Positions 37,116 to 49,700 of a stretch of 64,000 bases of DNA are shown one piece after another; position 1 is the stretch's first letter; each line of letters starts with the position of its first letter. Both the position numbers and the translations under genes were made by a program. The stretch spans positions 61,914,966 to 61,978,965 of the forward strand of contig OX393576.1 in assembly GCA_947652605.1 (NCBI GenBank), in the 5' to 3' direction. This DNA comes from Elmis aenea. Taxonomy: Eukaryota > Arthropoda > Insecta > Coleoptera > Elmidae. Below the pieces are notes generated by a model, which ran no database searches, was not told the DNA's origin, and saw only the letters and a program-made list of their open reading frames with translations.

Positions 37116-37355
37116 GACACAAGATAATAATAAGAGACAAAATTCTATTTGATACTGCAGTTTACTTAAATCAAAATTAAGAATATGTAGAAAGTTGAAA
37201 ATTGTTGAGAATTGCTGGACAATTTAAATTCAATTTCACTTTCCTGAAAAATAAAAATGGCCTAAAGCGGGGTGGCGAAGCTTTTTTATGTGGGCGTTCC
37301 AAAATTTTACAGATATTATTTATCAAGTTTCTGACGTGCCGGACAATTTTTAATG

Positions 37356-37630
37356 CAGTGGTTTCCAACCTTTTTGTACCTCCGCCCCCCTTTTTCATAA
37401 AAATTGTTTTGCGCCCCCCTCACTTTTCGTTACAATCTAATTTCATTAATACTGTTCTAGTAAATAAGAATTATTTAATGAACTACAAAAAAATACACCA
37501 TATTCTGTATAAAGAAAGTTCTTTTTGTTTGTATGTATTTAAAAATTATATTTTGGTAACAGCTGCGCGCCCCCTTGCAATAGTCTCGCGCCCCCCTAGT
37601 GGGTAGCGCCCCACAGGTTGGAAACCACTG
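37356..37630. mobile_element. hAT-type miniature element with perfect 8-bp target duplication
   Basis: Left CAGTGGTTTCCAACC and right GGTTGGAAACCACTG are perfect 15-bp inverted ends. TTTTAATG flanks both sides (37348-37355 and 37631-37638). Runs of C/G (CGCCCCCC) lie inside both ends. A 134-codon frame across it is an artefact of the repeat. The same family is inserted at 45848-46279. Confidence 0.93.
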
Positions 37631-37638
37631 TTTTAATG

Positions 37639-38900
37639 GGAAAAAAATGTATTAAAAATAAACAACTTCTGCAGAATTTTATTGTGACATTTAAAAATTT
37701 AATATAATTTTATAGTGATGCACTTTTAACTTGTCATAAAATTTGTGGTATAATGTATAAGTACATATTAAGATCAGTTATTAATTAATAAGATTTTTGC
37801 TGTACATTAGATGTATCAGATTCATATTTCGTCACTTTTAGTAACACTCGCCGAATTCTGTTTCTTTAACTGTCCTTTATAAAATGCACTTCGGAAAATA
37901 ATGATTCACAAGCATATGTAGAGAAGATTTTGATAATGTTGCCTTTAGCTTTTTTAAACAATTAAAGGTTTTGGAAATGGCATTCCAAAGTTCTCGTTAT
38001 TTCCTCTAATGCATTTTTTTAAATTTCGCCCAATAATCGATAATTTTCAATTATTTCCAATCATTTCTCAAATCGACAAACTTTTGCGTCCATATAGAAA
38101 TGGATTAAAAATTAATCGTTAGCGCGATAGATCGCTAAAAGTTTGGGAATACTAGCAGTTTATCTACAAAGTGTCAATTTACGCCCGAGTCGGCGAAAGA
38201 AGAGTGCATGGAGAAAGCCGGTGCTGACTGACCCAAAAAATCCCATTTGTGGTGACTTTTACTGTGCAAAAACAACATTTTACTTGTACTTATTGTAACA
38301 AATAAAAAGAAAATTTGAATAATTTGTTATTACATAAAACTATATCACATGTAAGATGGCATGCGTGTCATAGGTTCACCATGCCTGGCCTAAAGGATTA
38401 TTATTCATTATAATTATATTAAAAATACTTTGTGATAAATAATTGCTTCTAAACAGGCCTCTTTCTACATGATTTACTATTAAAATTAGGAATATGCAAA
38501 AACCTGAAAATTATTAAGAATTATTAGACAATACAAATTTAATTACACTTTCCTGAATCATAGAATTGGTCTGAAAGGTTTTGATTCATTATAATTTTAT
38601 TAAAAATATTTTATTTACAAAAAGTACTTGCTCTTGACCCTGTCTCTGTTCTATTCTATTAGGTATTGAAATAATATTAAAACTAGGGAAAAACAATTCA
38701 AAACCTTTGGGATTTAGTTGAGTGAGCAATACTTGATAAAATACCTAGGAAAATTGTTCAAATAAAATCAAAACTGGGTTTTTTATTACAAATTTGTGTA
38801 GTTTTATTTATGCATGCATACAAAATTGTACAATTATAATACACTTTTTTTTAAATTTAGCTACAAAAGATTACATTCAGTATACAGATTATTTGTGATA
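37639..38900. other. Gene-free stretch before the gene cluster
   Basis: AT-rich, with no element identified. It ends near the polyadenylation signal of the minus-strand gene at 38959. Confidence 0.45.
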
Positions 38901-38913
38901 CATTAAACATATA

Positions 38914-38919
38914 TTTATT
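38914..38919 (-). terminator. Polyadenylation signal of the acireductone dioxygenase gene
   Basis: AATAAA on the minus strand, 40 bases after the stop codon. Confidence 0.6.
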
Positions 38920-38958
38920 AATATTAATAATCCATAAAAATATATATAACACTTAAGT

Positions 38959-39619
38959 CTATACTGTAAAACCTTTTTCAAGTTTTTGTAAATATTGTTC
39001 TCTACACTGCATATCATCTGAAGGGCGATTATGAGGGGTCCAAACCGGTTCACCAACAAAAAATCTTTTAGCTCTGATATAGTTCTAAAAAAAAAATTGT
39101 TTTTAATTTATATAAACCTTAAAAAACATTTTATCACCTTGGTGTCCAATGTAAAACGATGATAAATACCACTGGGGACAATGATTAAGTCCCCAGGTAC
39201 TACCTGAATACGAATCCATTCGTCATTTTTGTCTCTAACATCAAAATAACCAGACCCTTCAACAACAAAGCGTATTTCTTCATCAGTATGCAAATGCTCT
39301 GTAAAAAACATTTTTAATTTCTCCTCATAGTTAGGTATACAGTCTTTTGAACAAGTCATTTCATCTTCATAAGTGTAGCCACGATTTTTCTTGATCTTGC
39401 CTAAGGTTCCATCTGTTTGGTACGTTTCTAAATTTAACTACAATACAAGTACATATTATTACCATAATAATTACAATAACAACAGCAAATACGTGCCTTA
39501 AAGTATTCAACACCAGTTAGTTTAAACAATTCTTGCAGAGAAATGAATTGGGGTGGATCTCGATGGTGCTCTTCTCTTTGATTGTTTAGGTTATCGTCCA
39601 TGTACCATGCACAAACCAT
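38959..39619 (-). CDS. ADI1: Acireductone dioxygenase (methionine salvage)
   Basis: Cupin metalloenzyme that oxidises acireductone to the 2-keto acid precursor of methionine and formate, in the cytosol or nucleus. Exons 39619-39497, 39437-39138 and 39084-38959 give 182 residues, close to the usual 180. The metal ligands are visible: H89 and H91 in EHLHTDEE, E95, and H134 in GIYHRF. Also conserved are YMDD near the start and the GSGYFDVRD strand. Start chosen at MVCAWYMDD; a longer frame upstream begins at a GTG and lacks an ATG. Intron 1 can only be removed in frame with a GC donor (AAG/GCACGT) paired with an AG acceptor, a rare intron type. The gene faces the GrpE gene head to head, 637 bp apart. 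Confidence 0.95.
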
Positions 39620-40256
39620 TTTGTACGAGGAATTTGCCACAAATGTTACTGATATTAAAAGGTTAAAAGTTATGTTGTTATGAGTGTGAATATGGCTATA
39701 ATTTGATAATTAAGCTGTGATAATAAAATGTATTTTTAGACAACCAATAACTGTGGCGTATGAGCTGCTGCATTGGCATGCAGTAGTGCTAGTGCTATTA
39801 TTCCTGTTAACCGATTGAAAACCAGAAAAACTATTTAGTATTAGTAAAAGAGATAATAAAGTACTTATTAAATAGCCTGTATTATATAAAAGTCCTTGTC
39901 AGTATCCATTTTTTAAAATTTTACACTGCCTTATAATATCTTTATTTTTAATCAACTAAGAATTGTACCAATCACTAATAACAAATAATGAAACACTCTG
40001 ACCCTTTTTGGCTTAAAAGTGCAAAATTTTATTGATAATTAAAGATTATAAATAAATTAGGAATGAAAAAAATATTTTTAATTATTAAAAATCACGTGTG
40101 TTGGCTCCAAAACTTTCAAAAATTTGTAAACACAATGTTGGTATGTTGTAAATGTCATCCTGTAGTCCTTAACCTTACTGTGAAAAGAATCACACAAGCT
40201 ATATTATTGAAATCAAGAAAATTGCAGTTTAATTCTGCTTGAAACTTTAATCAACT
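39620..40256. promoter_or_regulatory. Shared interval between divergent ADI1 and GrpE genes
   Basis: 637 bp between two start codons on opposite strands. It must hold both promoters and 5' UTRs. No TATA box clearly placed for either gene. Confidence 0.5.
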
Positions 40257-41168
40257 ATGGCACTCATAAATGCAAAATATTTGCTTAGATGTGGAAGGTT
40301 TTTAGCTGATTCGATGACATCAAATGTTCGGTAAGTTGCACAATTTAGAATGTTGACACATGTTTCTCATTACATTTCTAAATAAACTCGTTTTATTAGA
40401 ACCGTTTCCATCCCAAATTTAAGAAATATGAATAATGCCGCTATGGGCGAAAATAAATCAATGGAACGCGATGCCCCGCCACCCGAAGATAGCCAAGTAG
40501 ATCCTGAGATTGACAAACTTAACAAAGACATTATACAGCTTACAGAAAAGAATATTGAATTACTAGTAATTTTATTATTTATGTTGTGTGTTATATACCC
40601 TGTTGCGTTATCAATCCTTGAGTCATTCAATTCCATTTTCTGTATTTTAGGATAAATATAAAAGAGCATTAGCTGATGGTGAGAATTTAAGAACTCGGTT
40701 AACGAAACAAATAGCAGATGCAAAACTTTTCGGTATACAAGGCTTCTGTAAAGATTTACTGGACGTAGCAGACGTTTTGAATAAAGCAACAGATACTGTA
40801 CCTAGAGAAGAAATTGGCAGTGATAATCCCCACCTAAAGAGTTTATACGAGGGCCTCATTATGACTGAAGCTCAGTTACAAGCTGTTTTTAAGCGACATG
40901 GCTTAGAAGTTGTAAATCCGTTATATGAGAAGTTTAATCCAAATTACCACGAAGCATTATTTCAACAGGTAAATATTTTCACTTTTCATACAGATTGTAT
41001 TTAGGAGTCTTAAATTTATTTATAGTGTGTTATTAACTGTTAATGTGCACAATTTTTTTGCAGGAGGTTCAAGATAAAGAACCAGGGACAGTCGTAGTAG
41101 TTTCGAAAATAGGATACAAATTGCATGACCGAGTTGTACGCCCTGCGCTGGTTGGAGTCTCCAAGTAA
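40257..41168 (+). CDS. GRPEL1: Mitochondrial GrpE-like nucleotide exchange factor
   Basis: Releases ADP from mitochondrial Hsp70 during protein import and folding in the matrix. Exons 40257-40330, 40400-40565, 40651-40968 and 41064-41168 give 220 residues. The N-terminus (MALINAKYLLRCGRFL) is basic and lacks acidic residues for its first 16 residues, as a mitochondrial presequence. The long coiled-coil helix starts near residue 60 and continues through YKRALADGENLRTR. The head domain shows the family's FCKDLLDVADVL, NPHLKSLYEGL, HEALF and GYKLHDRVVRPALVGV. All splice sites are GT-AG and phases agree. AATAAA at 41292-41297 serves as polyadenylation signal, close to the convergent MUS81 gene. 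Confidence 0.95.
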
Positions 41169-41291
41169 ATTTTTGATCGAGAAAGTGATGAAAGAAATAG
41201 GTAACGAGAAATATTTTTGTTTCTGTATGATAGTCCTTTTATAACTTTATTATAGCTGTTTTGAAACTTTTATTATTTATTAAAATAACTA

Positions 41292-41297
41292 AATAAA
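41292..41297 (+). terminator. Polyadenylation signal of the GrpE gene
   Basis: AATAAA, 124 bases after the stop. Confidence 0.55.
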
Positions 41298-41346
41298 GAT
41301 GTACAGTTAGTTAAATACAATTGAATAATAAGGGAATGTATTTGTA

Positions 41347-41352
41347 TTTATT
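41347..41352 (-). terminator. Polyadenylation signal of MUS81
   Basis: AATAAA on the minus strand, about 65 bases after the MUS81 stop and about 50 bases from the signal of the opposite gene. Confidence 0.55.
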
Positions 41353-41417
41353 GGCAACCCTGTACAATAAATATTTGAAATTGACACAAAATGTCCTAAA
41401 AACATTGTCGTAAAATA

Positions 41418-43389
41418 TTAAAATTTGTGACTGGAATAATATCGATAAATTGTTTTGCTAATAACAGGTCCTACTTTTTTGTGCACTTTTCCATATTCCA
41501 GGCTCGCCAACAGCTTTTCTCCATTATTGCTAGGCATACTGTGGTACTTTAATTTTAAAAGTTTAGGTGTAGGATACGCATTAGCTATGGCTACAGCCTT
41601 TTCCACCGATATTCCCCTTAACTGTAAAAGCTGCCTTATAAAAATATCTTGCGTCCTAAAGTTCTGAAATTAATAATAAATAATTAGCGTAATTTGCTTA
41701 AATTTGTTGATAATTTAAAACATACTTTAGGTTTTGTGGCACTTTTATTGAATTCTTTAAATATCATCAGAGGCACTAAATCGTCATCTATCTGTGATTC
41801 GGTTAAATTTTGTTTTGAGGAACCCATAAGTGTTTTCGCCTTAAAAAAAATTGTTAGTATTTCTTGGTATATTTTCTAGATATTCTCACTTTTAAAACAA
41901 GATAGTTTGTTAAACAATTTACCTCATAAATAGATGTTAAAAGTGCCGTCAGTGCTGCTAGATATTCTACTGTTCCTTTAATATTCTCAGTAAATTTAAC
42001 ACTAAATTCATCTTGTAGCAAAGTATTTGTGGCTGCTTGATATAGAGTAGGTAGTGGCAAACCTGTGTGCGTGTTGCCATCGAAACTTTCAATTAAATAG
42101 ATTATGTTTTGAATGCCGCATTGCTTCAACCTGAATTTTTGTTCGTGGAACCGTCCATCTTTTATACTAGCCCCGAGATCATCCATTCTTTTTCTTTCAA
42201 CTATGTATGGTAAAACCAGTTCTTTTTTTGTGGTGATATCTTGACATATCCATGCATAATCACCAACATTTAATGGTCGCACTTCATATTTTACGTTGAG
42301 ATTTAGCAGTTCGGCTAGAATTGCGTCATCAAGTGGATGCCTCGTACCTCTGTTTAAAAAAAAGGTATCAAAGTGTATTATCAAAAAAAAACATGAAATA
42401 GTATTTACAGAAGGAATATAGGCCCAAAAAAAAAGAAGAACATACCCGACAGTTTCATGAGTATCGACGATTAAAATTATATTAAATGTTAACGGAGCAA
42501 ATATCAAAGTTTCTTCTTGACTAGTTGAACTAACAGATTCTATTTCACTTTTACTGGAAAAACTAGTTGAAGAAGCAGTTTTTTTCAGTACTCCAGTAGT
42601 AACTGAATAAACCGAATCCATTTCACATTGATTAGAAGTCACTTTAACACTTTTATGCTCAATTTCAACAAGTTCTTTAGTAGTACTCGAACAAATGGAA
42701 TCTGTTTCACTAGAAGAGCTAAACGTGGAAGTGATTTTGTTTTTATTAATAGTTTGTGAACCATTTCCAATTACTTTCTCATCAGTTGTACTGTTTTCAT
42801 GCAATTTCTGAGCTAATACGGCACCCTCACTCGTTAATGAATACTTTGCAGGACTACCCTGCTTTATTATCAACTTTTTATCAATTAATGTTTTCATTGA
42901 TGACCATGCAGTATAATATGAGCCTGCACTTGGCTTTATAAATGACTTGTCGCATAAATGTTGGCCTTGCTTTATAATATCCGCTTTATTCATAAAACCT
43001 GGATAGTTTGGCTCCAAACTTTTTTTGTAAATTGTTACCAGAATAGCATAAGCTCCTGATTTATACATTGGTACATATTCGGCTACTTTCCTCCCTTTTT
43101 TACTACTGTCGGAGTCTCCAGAAGTTACAGTAGTATTTAAACGGTTGTTATTATGTTCTTTCAGTTTCTTGTCCAACATTTTGCATAATTTATCTCCAAA
43201 ACCTTCCAATATTTTGCAATCCATCCCTGACTCTAAAGGTATAGGATATTTACGTAAAGACTGCAGTGCTTTTTGGAAACAGTACTGCATTTTTGAATCT
43301 TTTTCTATAGCTTCGTCTCTCCATTTCGTCAACCACTTTATGAAGAGAGGATTGGGATTTTTAAGTTTCATGCTAATACGATTTTCCAT
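41418..43389 (-). CDS. MUS81: MUS81 structure-specific DNA endonuclease subunit
   Basis: Catalytic subunit of the MUS81-EME1 nuclease, which cuts branched DNA such as stalled forks and recombination intermediates in the nucleus. Exons 43389-42446, 42349-41923, 41839-41726 and 41663-41418 give 576 residues, near family size. Order: N-terminal helix-hairpin-helix region (about 10-90), winged-helix region (about 105-200, GAYAILVTIYK to KYSLTSEG), a Ser/Thr-rich linker of about 100 residues, the ERCC4 nuclease domain (about 305-440) and a C-terminal helix-hairpin-helix. Catalytic residues are intact: D309 in IVDTHE and the ERK-R-M-D-D motif at 366-372. Intron 1 is 96 bases, a multiple of three without stops, so the unspliced reading frame stays open. 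Head to head with FNBP4. Confidence 0.96.
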
Positions 43390-43736
43390 TTTTAATTGAC
43401 ATAGAGAAAATATAAATAAGTTAAGAAAATTATACAGGAAACACTGTTTTCGTTTAAATTAAGAGGTTATGTGCTGCTACTACAACAAACTAGTGGTGAA
43501 ACTTAAAAAGTGTTGAGTAAAGCTAAATTATGTGATTTAGTTGATTTTCTCTTGTCAAAATAGTTTATTTCTAAAGAAGTAAGACCAGTTGCATTAAAAA
43601 AACGCTTAAAATCGACAAGACACAACTGTTTTGAGTCATTTTGAGTAGTCAGTGTATTTAACCTAACTAATTATGAAAAACGAAATGTTTTTCCACAATA
43701 ACATGGTTTAAAAAGTATAATCTTATGAAAATCATA
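43390..43736. promoter_or_regulatory. Bidirectional interval between MUS81 and FNBP4
   Basis: 347 bp between divergent start codons. No long frame in it; likely a shared promoter region. Confidence 0.55.
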
Positions 43737-46700
43737 ATGGATTCAACCCTAGATGATTTTCTTAACGAAATAAATCAGATAGCACCTCCCAAAGAAACTA
43801 AATTAAAATGTGGTATGTATAACACAAGAATATACTTCGTCGTAGCTTAATGTATGTTTAATTTAGAATGGCAAGAATGTTTTGACAAATCTAGTGGCTT
43901 CCCTTATTACTGGAACATCAAAACAGACCAAGTTACATGGGAAATACCTGCCGAATACAAAGCGTACAAAGAAAGTATGCAGAAATCGAGCAATCTTTAC
44001 ATTCCACCCAAAAGTGTACCACTCTTTCCTAGCACAGTTGAAACAGCTCCTGAACATATCAAGATTTATAAAATACAACAGGATGCTGAAAAAGTGCTAG
44101 CCAATAACGGCTCAAAAACTGAGTCCGATAAGCTTAATATGCAAATAAATCAAATGTTAAGTGAAAAACGCGACTTACCTAAAAGGCAGAATAATGTCAG
44201 TAGTGTACAGACTAAGTAAGTTTAAATGCTTATAAATCAGGTTTTATATGATTGTGTATATGCTCCTAGGAAAGTGATTTTGTTACCGTCATACGAAGAT
44301 AATTCTGATGAATCGGAAACAGATGACCAAGAAAATGTAACTGTCTTAGAGAGAGAAAAAAATGTAAGTGCTGTAGTAATTTGTTTATTTTTAGTATAGT
44401 GAGTGCTTTTAAATGATGACACGATTTAATGAAATATATACTTTTTTCATACTACGTATGACAAAAGTAAAAATGTTAATGATACAAAAGTTTTCAATCT
44501 GATATATAATTGCTTTTAAATTTTTTCTCATGATGATTTACTGCTAGAGTTTTCCTGCTGATGCCAGCAGTGAGAATTCGCAGTATCTGAAGATTTTATC
44601 TAGTTTGCATGATATAAAATTAAAATTGTTTGTAGATCAATGATAATCCATTACCTCAAAACGAAACTGTCAACAATAGTGATAATGAGAGTGACGATAA
44701 AGATCTTCTTACCAAAATCCAGAACCGAGTGAAGGTATTAAAAGAACTTGGAGGCGATTTACCACCGGATGTTAAAAAGATTGTTGAGGAAAACGATGAT
44801 GATAAAGAATCGAGTTTAAAGACACAAATAAAAAAGGATGTGACTGGTTTTACATTGGTGGCCGGCTACGGTGACTCAGAAGAAGATGAAGAAGAAGAAG
44901 ACAGTAAATCTTTGCCGGTTCAGAAAGTAAAACCAAGCAGCACCTTATTTCCGATCTCTACACCCATTAACGTCAAGCAATTTTTTTACCCGGAGAAACA
45001 AAAAGATGTTGCGAATGAGGCCCCTTTAGACATTAAGGCATTTCAGAGGAAAAGAAGAATAGGTATCGATTTAATAAACCCGAGAAACCAACAGAGTAAT
45101 TCGACCTTAGACACCGGCCATGAGCGGCAAGGTTTGGGTTTTGCGGCCGAGAAACTAGCTGAGCAGTTCGCTGCAAAACCTGAAAATAAAAAGGAATATC
45201 CGAGTTTTAAGCCTGGTGGAATAATGTTTATAAAATCAGATGTATTCAATCCCTCACAGGCGTGTGAGCCAGACGACAAGCAAGAACTAGTTAGCGAAGA
45301 TGAAAGTGGAAATACGGACAAAATAACGCTAAAAAAAGTTGCGGATATACAGAAAACTTTAAACGAGAAGTTGTCTTTTTTAAGTGAGGGAAGAGAACCT
45401 GCTTCACCGGTACAGATTATGATGATTCAAATGGAGGTATGTAATTGTTTTAATTTGTATTTAAAAAGAAATTTAATGTGTAGTTTTGCAATTTTGTGTT
45501 TTTCTACTTCTGTATTTTTTAAATTAATTTTATAATTTATTTAGTCATGAGTCCTTCCACTGTTAGTTGTAGGACTGTTGAATTGTGTTGTGCTGACTTT
45601 TTTTCAGGTTTTTCTGTCTTGTGCTGGCTTTTTTATGTCTTTCCATTTGATGTTTCTATCCGTTGCTGCTTTTTTAGCTTCGTCTTGCCAGCTGTTCCTC
45701 GGTCTACCTCTTTTGTTTTTTCCCTGTGATCTTGCTTCATAGGCTTTTCTGGTTAAGCTTTCTTCTTTCATCATATAAATGTGACCCAACCATCCCAGCT
45801 GTCTTTTCTTGTAGTTTTGTTTAAACTGATTTTATCTTTCTTTAATTCAGTGGTTTCCAACCTGTGGGGCGCGCCCCCTCTAGGGAGCCGGAGACTATTG
45901 CGAGGGGGGCACGCAGCTGTTACCAAAATATTTGTTTTTGAATACAAACAAACCAAAAGAACTATATTTATACAGAATATGGTATTTATGAAATTAGATT
46001 GTCACGAAAAGGCCGAGGGGCGCAATTTTTTTTTTATAAAAAAGGGGGGCGGAGGTACAAAAAGGTTGGAAATATTAGTCGCGGCCCCCCCAATATCCAA
46101 AAATATTTTCGCAGCCCCCTAGTTTGTAGTAACAAAAATATTACGCTTTATTTAAGAAGAAATCTCGCCGATGGTTCGAGTAAAATAAGGAGAAACAAAT
46201 ATTTTTTTAAAGATTTCAATATTTAAAAAGTAAAAGCGTTTTATAAAACTTTTCGCGGCCCCCCGGTTAAGAATCGCTGCTCTATATGTTTCATTTCTGA
46301 TTCTACAATTTTTGGTTTTTCCTTGGATTTTTTTTTAAATCCCATTTCTGCTGCATTCACTCAGCTACTATTTTTGTTTGTGAGTGTCCACATTTCACTT
46401 TCTTATAAAAGTGCTGTAGTTATTACCTTTTCACCCTTTTACTTTTGTTTGTTTTAGGACTTTAGGACTTAAGGATTTCCAAAAAATGTTGTTCTTAAAT
46501 TGTTAAATATTCTTCCCACATTTCCTGTCCTTTCGCTTATTTCCTTGTCCATTATTCCTTCATTTTTCTCTATGATCACAGCTAAATATTTTCATTTATT
46601 ATTTGCATTTTAATGTTATAATTGTATTACTTAACAAAAATAATTGTATTACTTAACAAAAAAATCATTAAATGACCAGTCTCACAGCTTTTCACTTTTC

Positions 46701-49700
46701 TTTCTGAAATTTAAATATGTTTTTCTTCGCTATTTAGACGTTACACTCAGCAGTGACTGCGGGAAGCTTGCAGACTTCTTATCTGTACAAATGGTTGAAG
46801 GCCACGTGCTCAGAGTTAGTTAAACTTGAAAAAGAAGCTGCCCCAAGCGGATGGCTTCTTCAGTGGGATAGGTATGAAATAAAATTAAAAATTTAGGGAC
46901 GTATTCATTAGCAACAGATGAGTCGTGTTCGCATTTTGCATAAGTCGCAGGTTGTGAGCTGCGAAAATTCCTTTATTATACCTTCCTCAATTTCCTTTAA
47001 CTTTTCACCACCAAGAGGAAGATTTTAAAGAAAACGATGTCGTCTGAGTGCAGGTAAGATTTTTATTAATATATTTATATTAAATTAAAAGAAATATAAT
47101 ACAAGTCATCTTCTACAATATTATAATATTTTTGAATAGACTTCATCTTCAGTGAATTGATTAACCGCTTAATGCACAGGTCCGTGACGTATAAGGGCAC
47201 CACCGTTTTCTGTTCTATCAAATGTAACAGCCCGAGTCCGTTTACTTCTCGGGCAACATTAGTTCGATGTTTCATTCTTCATTTCAAGTATTTTAGGTCT
47301 GAATAGTTTACGGGCAATATTATTTTTTTCTGTTCACTAATAAATAAAAATCATATATCTGTGGCTTTTTATATTGCGGTAGCCCTCGGCACAAGAGTAA
47401 GAAGTATATTTTATCCTATCCAGTTGCTTTGTATAGTTTCGTAAATATTTTTGACAAAGACTTGGTAAATTCGTTAGTTACCGAATCTAATCGCCACGCA
47501 GAACAACAGCCAAGAAAATCATCCAATGTTTTGACACCTATACCATTAGATAAAATGCATTTTTTTTTTGTGAATCAATATTTTTCAGAGAATTAGAAAA
47601 CCTGAAGAAATAAAACAATTGAAGTCGGTTATTGTTTTTTCCATGGCAACGTTGATTTTTATCTTAGATTTTGCAACTTTCTTAGTTATTTCGTTAATTT
47701 TTGTAAACAAACCTGTAAAATAATATATCATTGTAAAGAGAAAAAGGTAATTTTTATATCCCAAGTCATCGCCTACTAAGACTGCCATTTAAAAAAAGTT
47801 GTTTCATTAAATAATAAATAAAAATTAAAGTTTGAGTATCACCATATTATGGCAAACAAAATATAGGTACCAAATTGTGTATTAACAACGATTTTAATAG
47901 ATTTTGGTTTTTTCGTCATAGCACGCAAGCCATGGAATTTTTGAACAAAACAATATCTTGTTTAAAATATGCTCCTAATAGCTAAATTTTATTCCATTTA
48001 ACCATCCTTGGAAATAGCAATAGTGCCACTTTTATTAGTAAAACACCCTATATATTCCACTCAATTAATATGTTATTTAATGTGTATATTGGTATATTTT
48101 TTAATAAATAGTTTGAAATTGAAGTTTAAAAAAAAATGTGCATTAAGGGGTTTAGGTCTCTCAGATTAACAACAGTGCCTTTAAACTTTTTCAAAATAAG
48201 ATTAGAATGTTTAATTTAAATTAGTTGTATGAAAATAATCAAACCATTATAGTCTCACCTACGTATGTGCTATTCACACCCTGGAAATCAATTTTTGAGT
48301 ACTCGACTGTACTCAATAGAATAATTGTTGCCAATGTTTTTGTTTAAAAAGTGTCGCAGTATTTTTTTGTTTCACTTGCAAAGGTTTGTAATTTTTCAAT
48401 CCTAAAGGTTTGTAAATACTTTTTTTTAAGTTAAACTTTAGCTTAATTTATAGGTGTTTTAATAAAATTAATGTGTTAGTAGCAGAAATTATTTGTTACC
48501 TATAAGTGAAGCTAGTATTGCTAGTTATTTGCGTAACAAAATCTAACATATTATTTCTGTATGTGCAGGATTGATTCCCGGTATCAACATGTCTCTCCCT
48601 TTTGTGAACTTTCTTCGGGGAATTTATAATTTACATATTTATCATTTTATCATATATATTATAGTTCTGTTTAGTACGTAAGAGCAGGTATAGTATTATG
48701 CTTTTTTTGTTGTTAAATGAATAGCAGTAACGAAGAATTTATATAAAATATAAAAATTTAATTCCAACGAATTGTTAGTGACTTTTTAGAGTTTGAAATG
48801 TAACATGTTCTTTATAAACACTTAAAAATTTTGATCAACCTTCCTAAGATTTACTTTTTTTTTATAAAATTACTGCTATCTTACCATCACACTGAATAAA
48901 ATGAATTTTTAAATTGCTTGTTTTGTAAAAAAAATTTTGCTTTTTAGTAATTTTTTGTGAAAAAGTATCAGAAAAGGTGCTATGATTTTCATTCGATTAC
49001 AATACATTTTTAATAAAATATTTTCATGCACAATCAATAATATAAAGCAGTGTACATAACAGTACACAAATTTTTAAAATTTTTATCCCGAAGTTTTGTT
49101 AAATGATATTCCGAATATTCATTTTATACAGAGTAAATAACTTTATGCAACCGATATTTGAACATTTTGCCGTTTTAAGTGTGCTATGTAGAGCATGTGA
49201 TGGGATGTTTTAGGCTGAATAAACGCTACTACTACCGGAACCAACAAACAGGAGAAAGTCAATGGGAATTTCCACACTCCGATATTGTTGATGGAGATGA
49301 TGCTATGGATATTTCCACAACACCTCCCCCACTTATAGATGAATCTTCGTCAATTTCTTCTGCTGCTGCAGAGAGAGTGAAACCATTGGAACCTCCTCCT
49401 CCACCGCGAATACGACAGAAAAGCCTCTCTCCACCACCACCACCAAAAATATCTGCTGATAACAAGAGCCCAAAAAATATTGGTAAGATTATAAACAATT
49501 TTTATTTAATTGTACTCGAATTAAAAATGTCTTTTAATGTACTTGCAGAAGTTTAAAAGGTTTTTGTTTTACAAATTACTTTACAGAATAGTTGGCTGAA
49601 TCAATCTATTCATATTGTTTTAATACATTTGTTTAATTGTTCTTAATTTTTTTCTTTCAGGGAAACTGGATATTCTGCCACCTCTACCACCTGAAGTAGA

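Noticed and set aside
36745..37116. 123-codon open frame
   Set aside because: It lies inside a TIR-bounded repeat present in a second copy in which the frame is broken.
37202..37606. 134-codon open frame on the + strand
   Set aside because: It spans a hAT-type miniature element with exact ends and a target duplication; the frame comes from the repeat.
1..38900. CRISPR array, bacterial operon or prophage
   Set aside because: There are no regularly spaced direct repeats, no Shine-Dalgarno-led gene strings, and the genes on the right are clearly eukaryotic and spliced.
39434..39640. Longer N-terminus for ADI1 starting at 39640
   Set aside because: The first codon is GTG, not ATG. The family start MVxAWYMDD is seven codons further in.
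41854..43389. 511-codon continuous MUS81 frame
   Set aside because: It reads through a 96-base GT-AG intron and ends in the next intron. The spliced model restores the nuclease domain and the C-terminal helix-hairpin-helix.
45781..46226. Open frames in the FNBP4 intron
   Set aside because: They come from the hAT-type element and the reverse strand of the LINE fragment.
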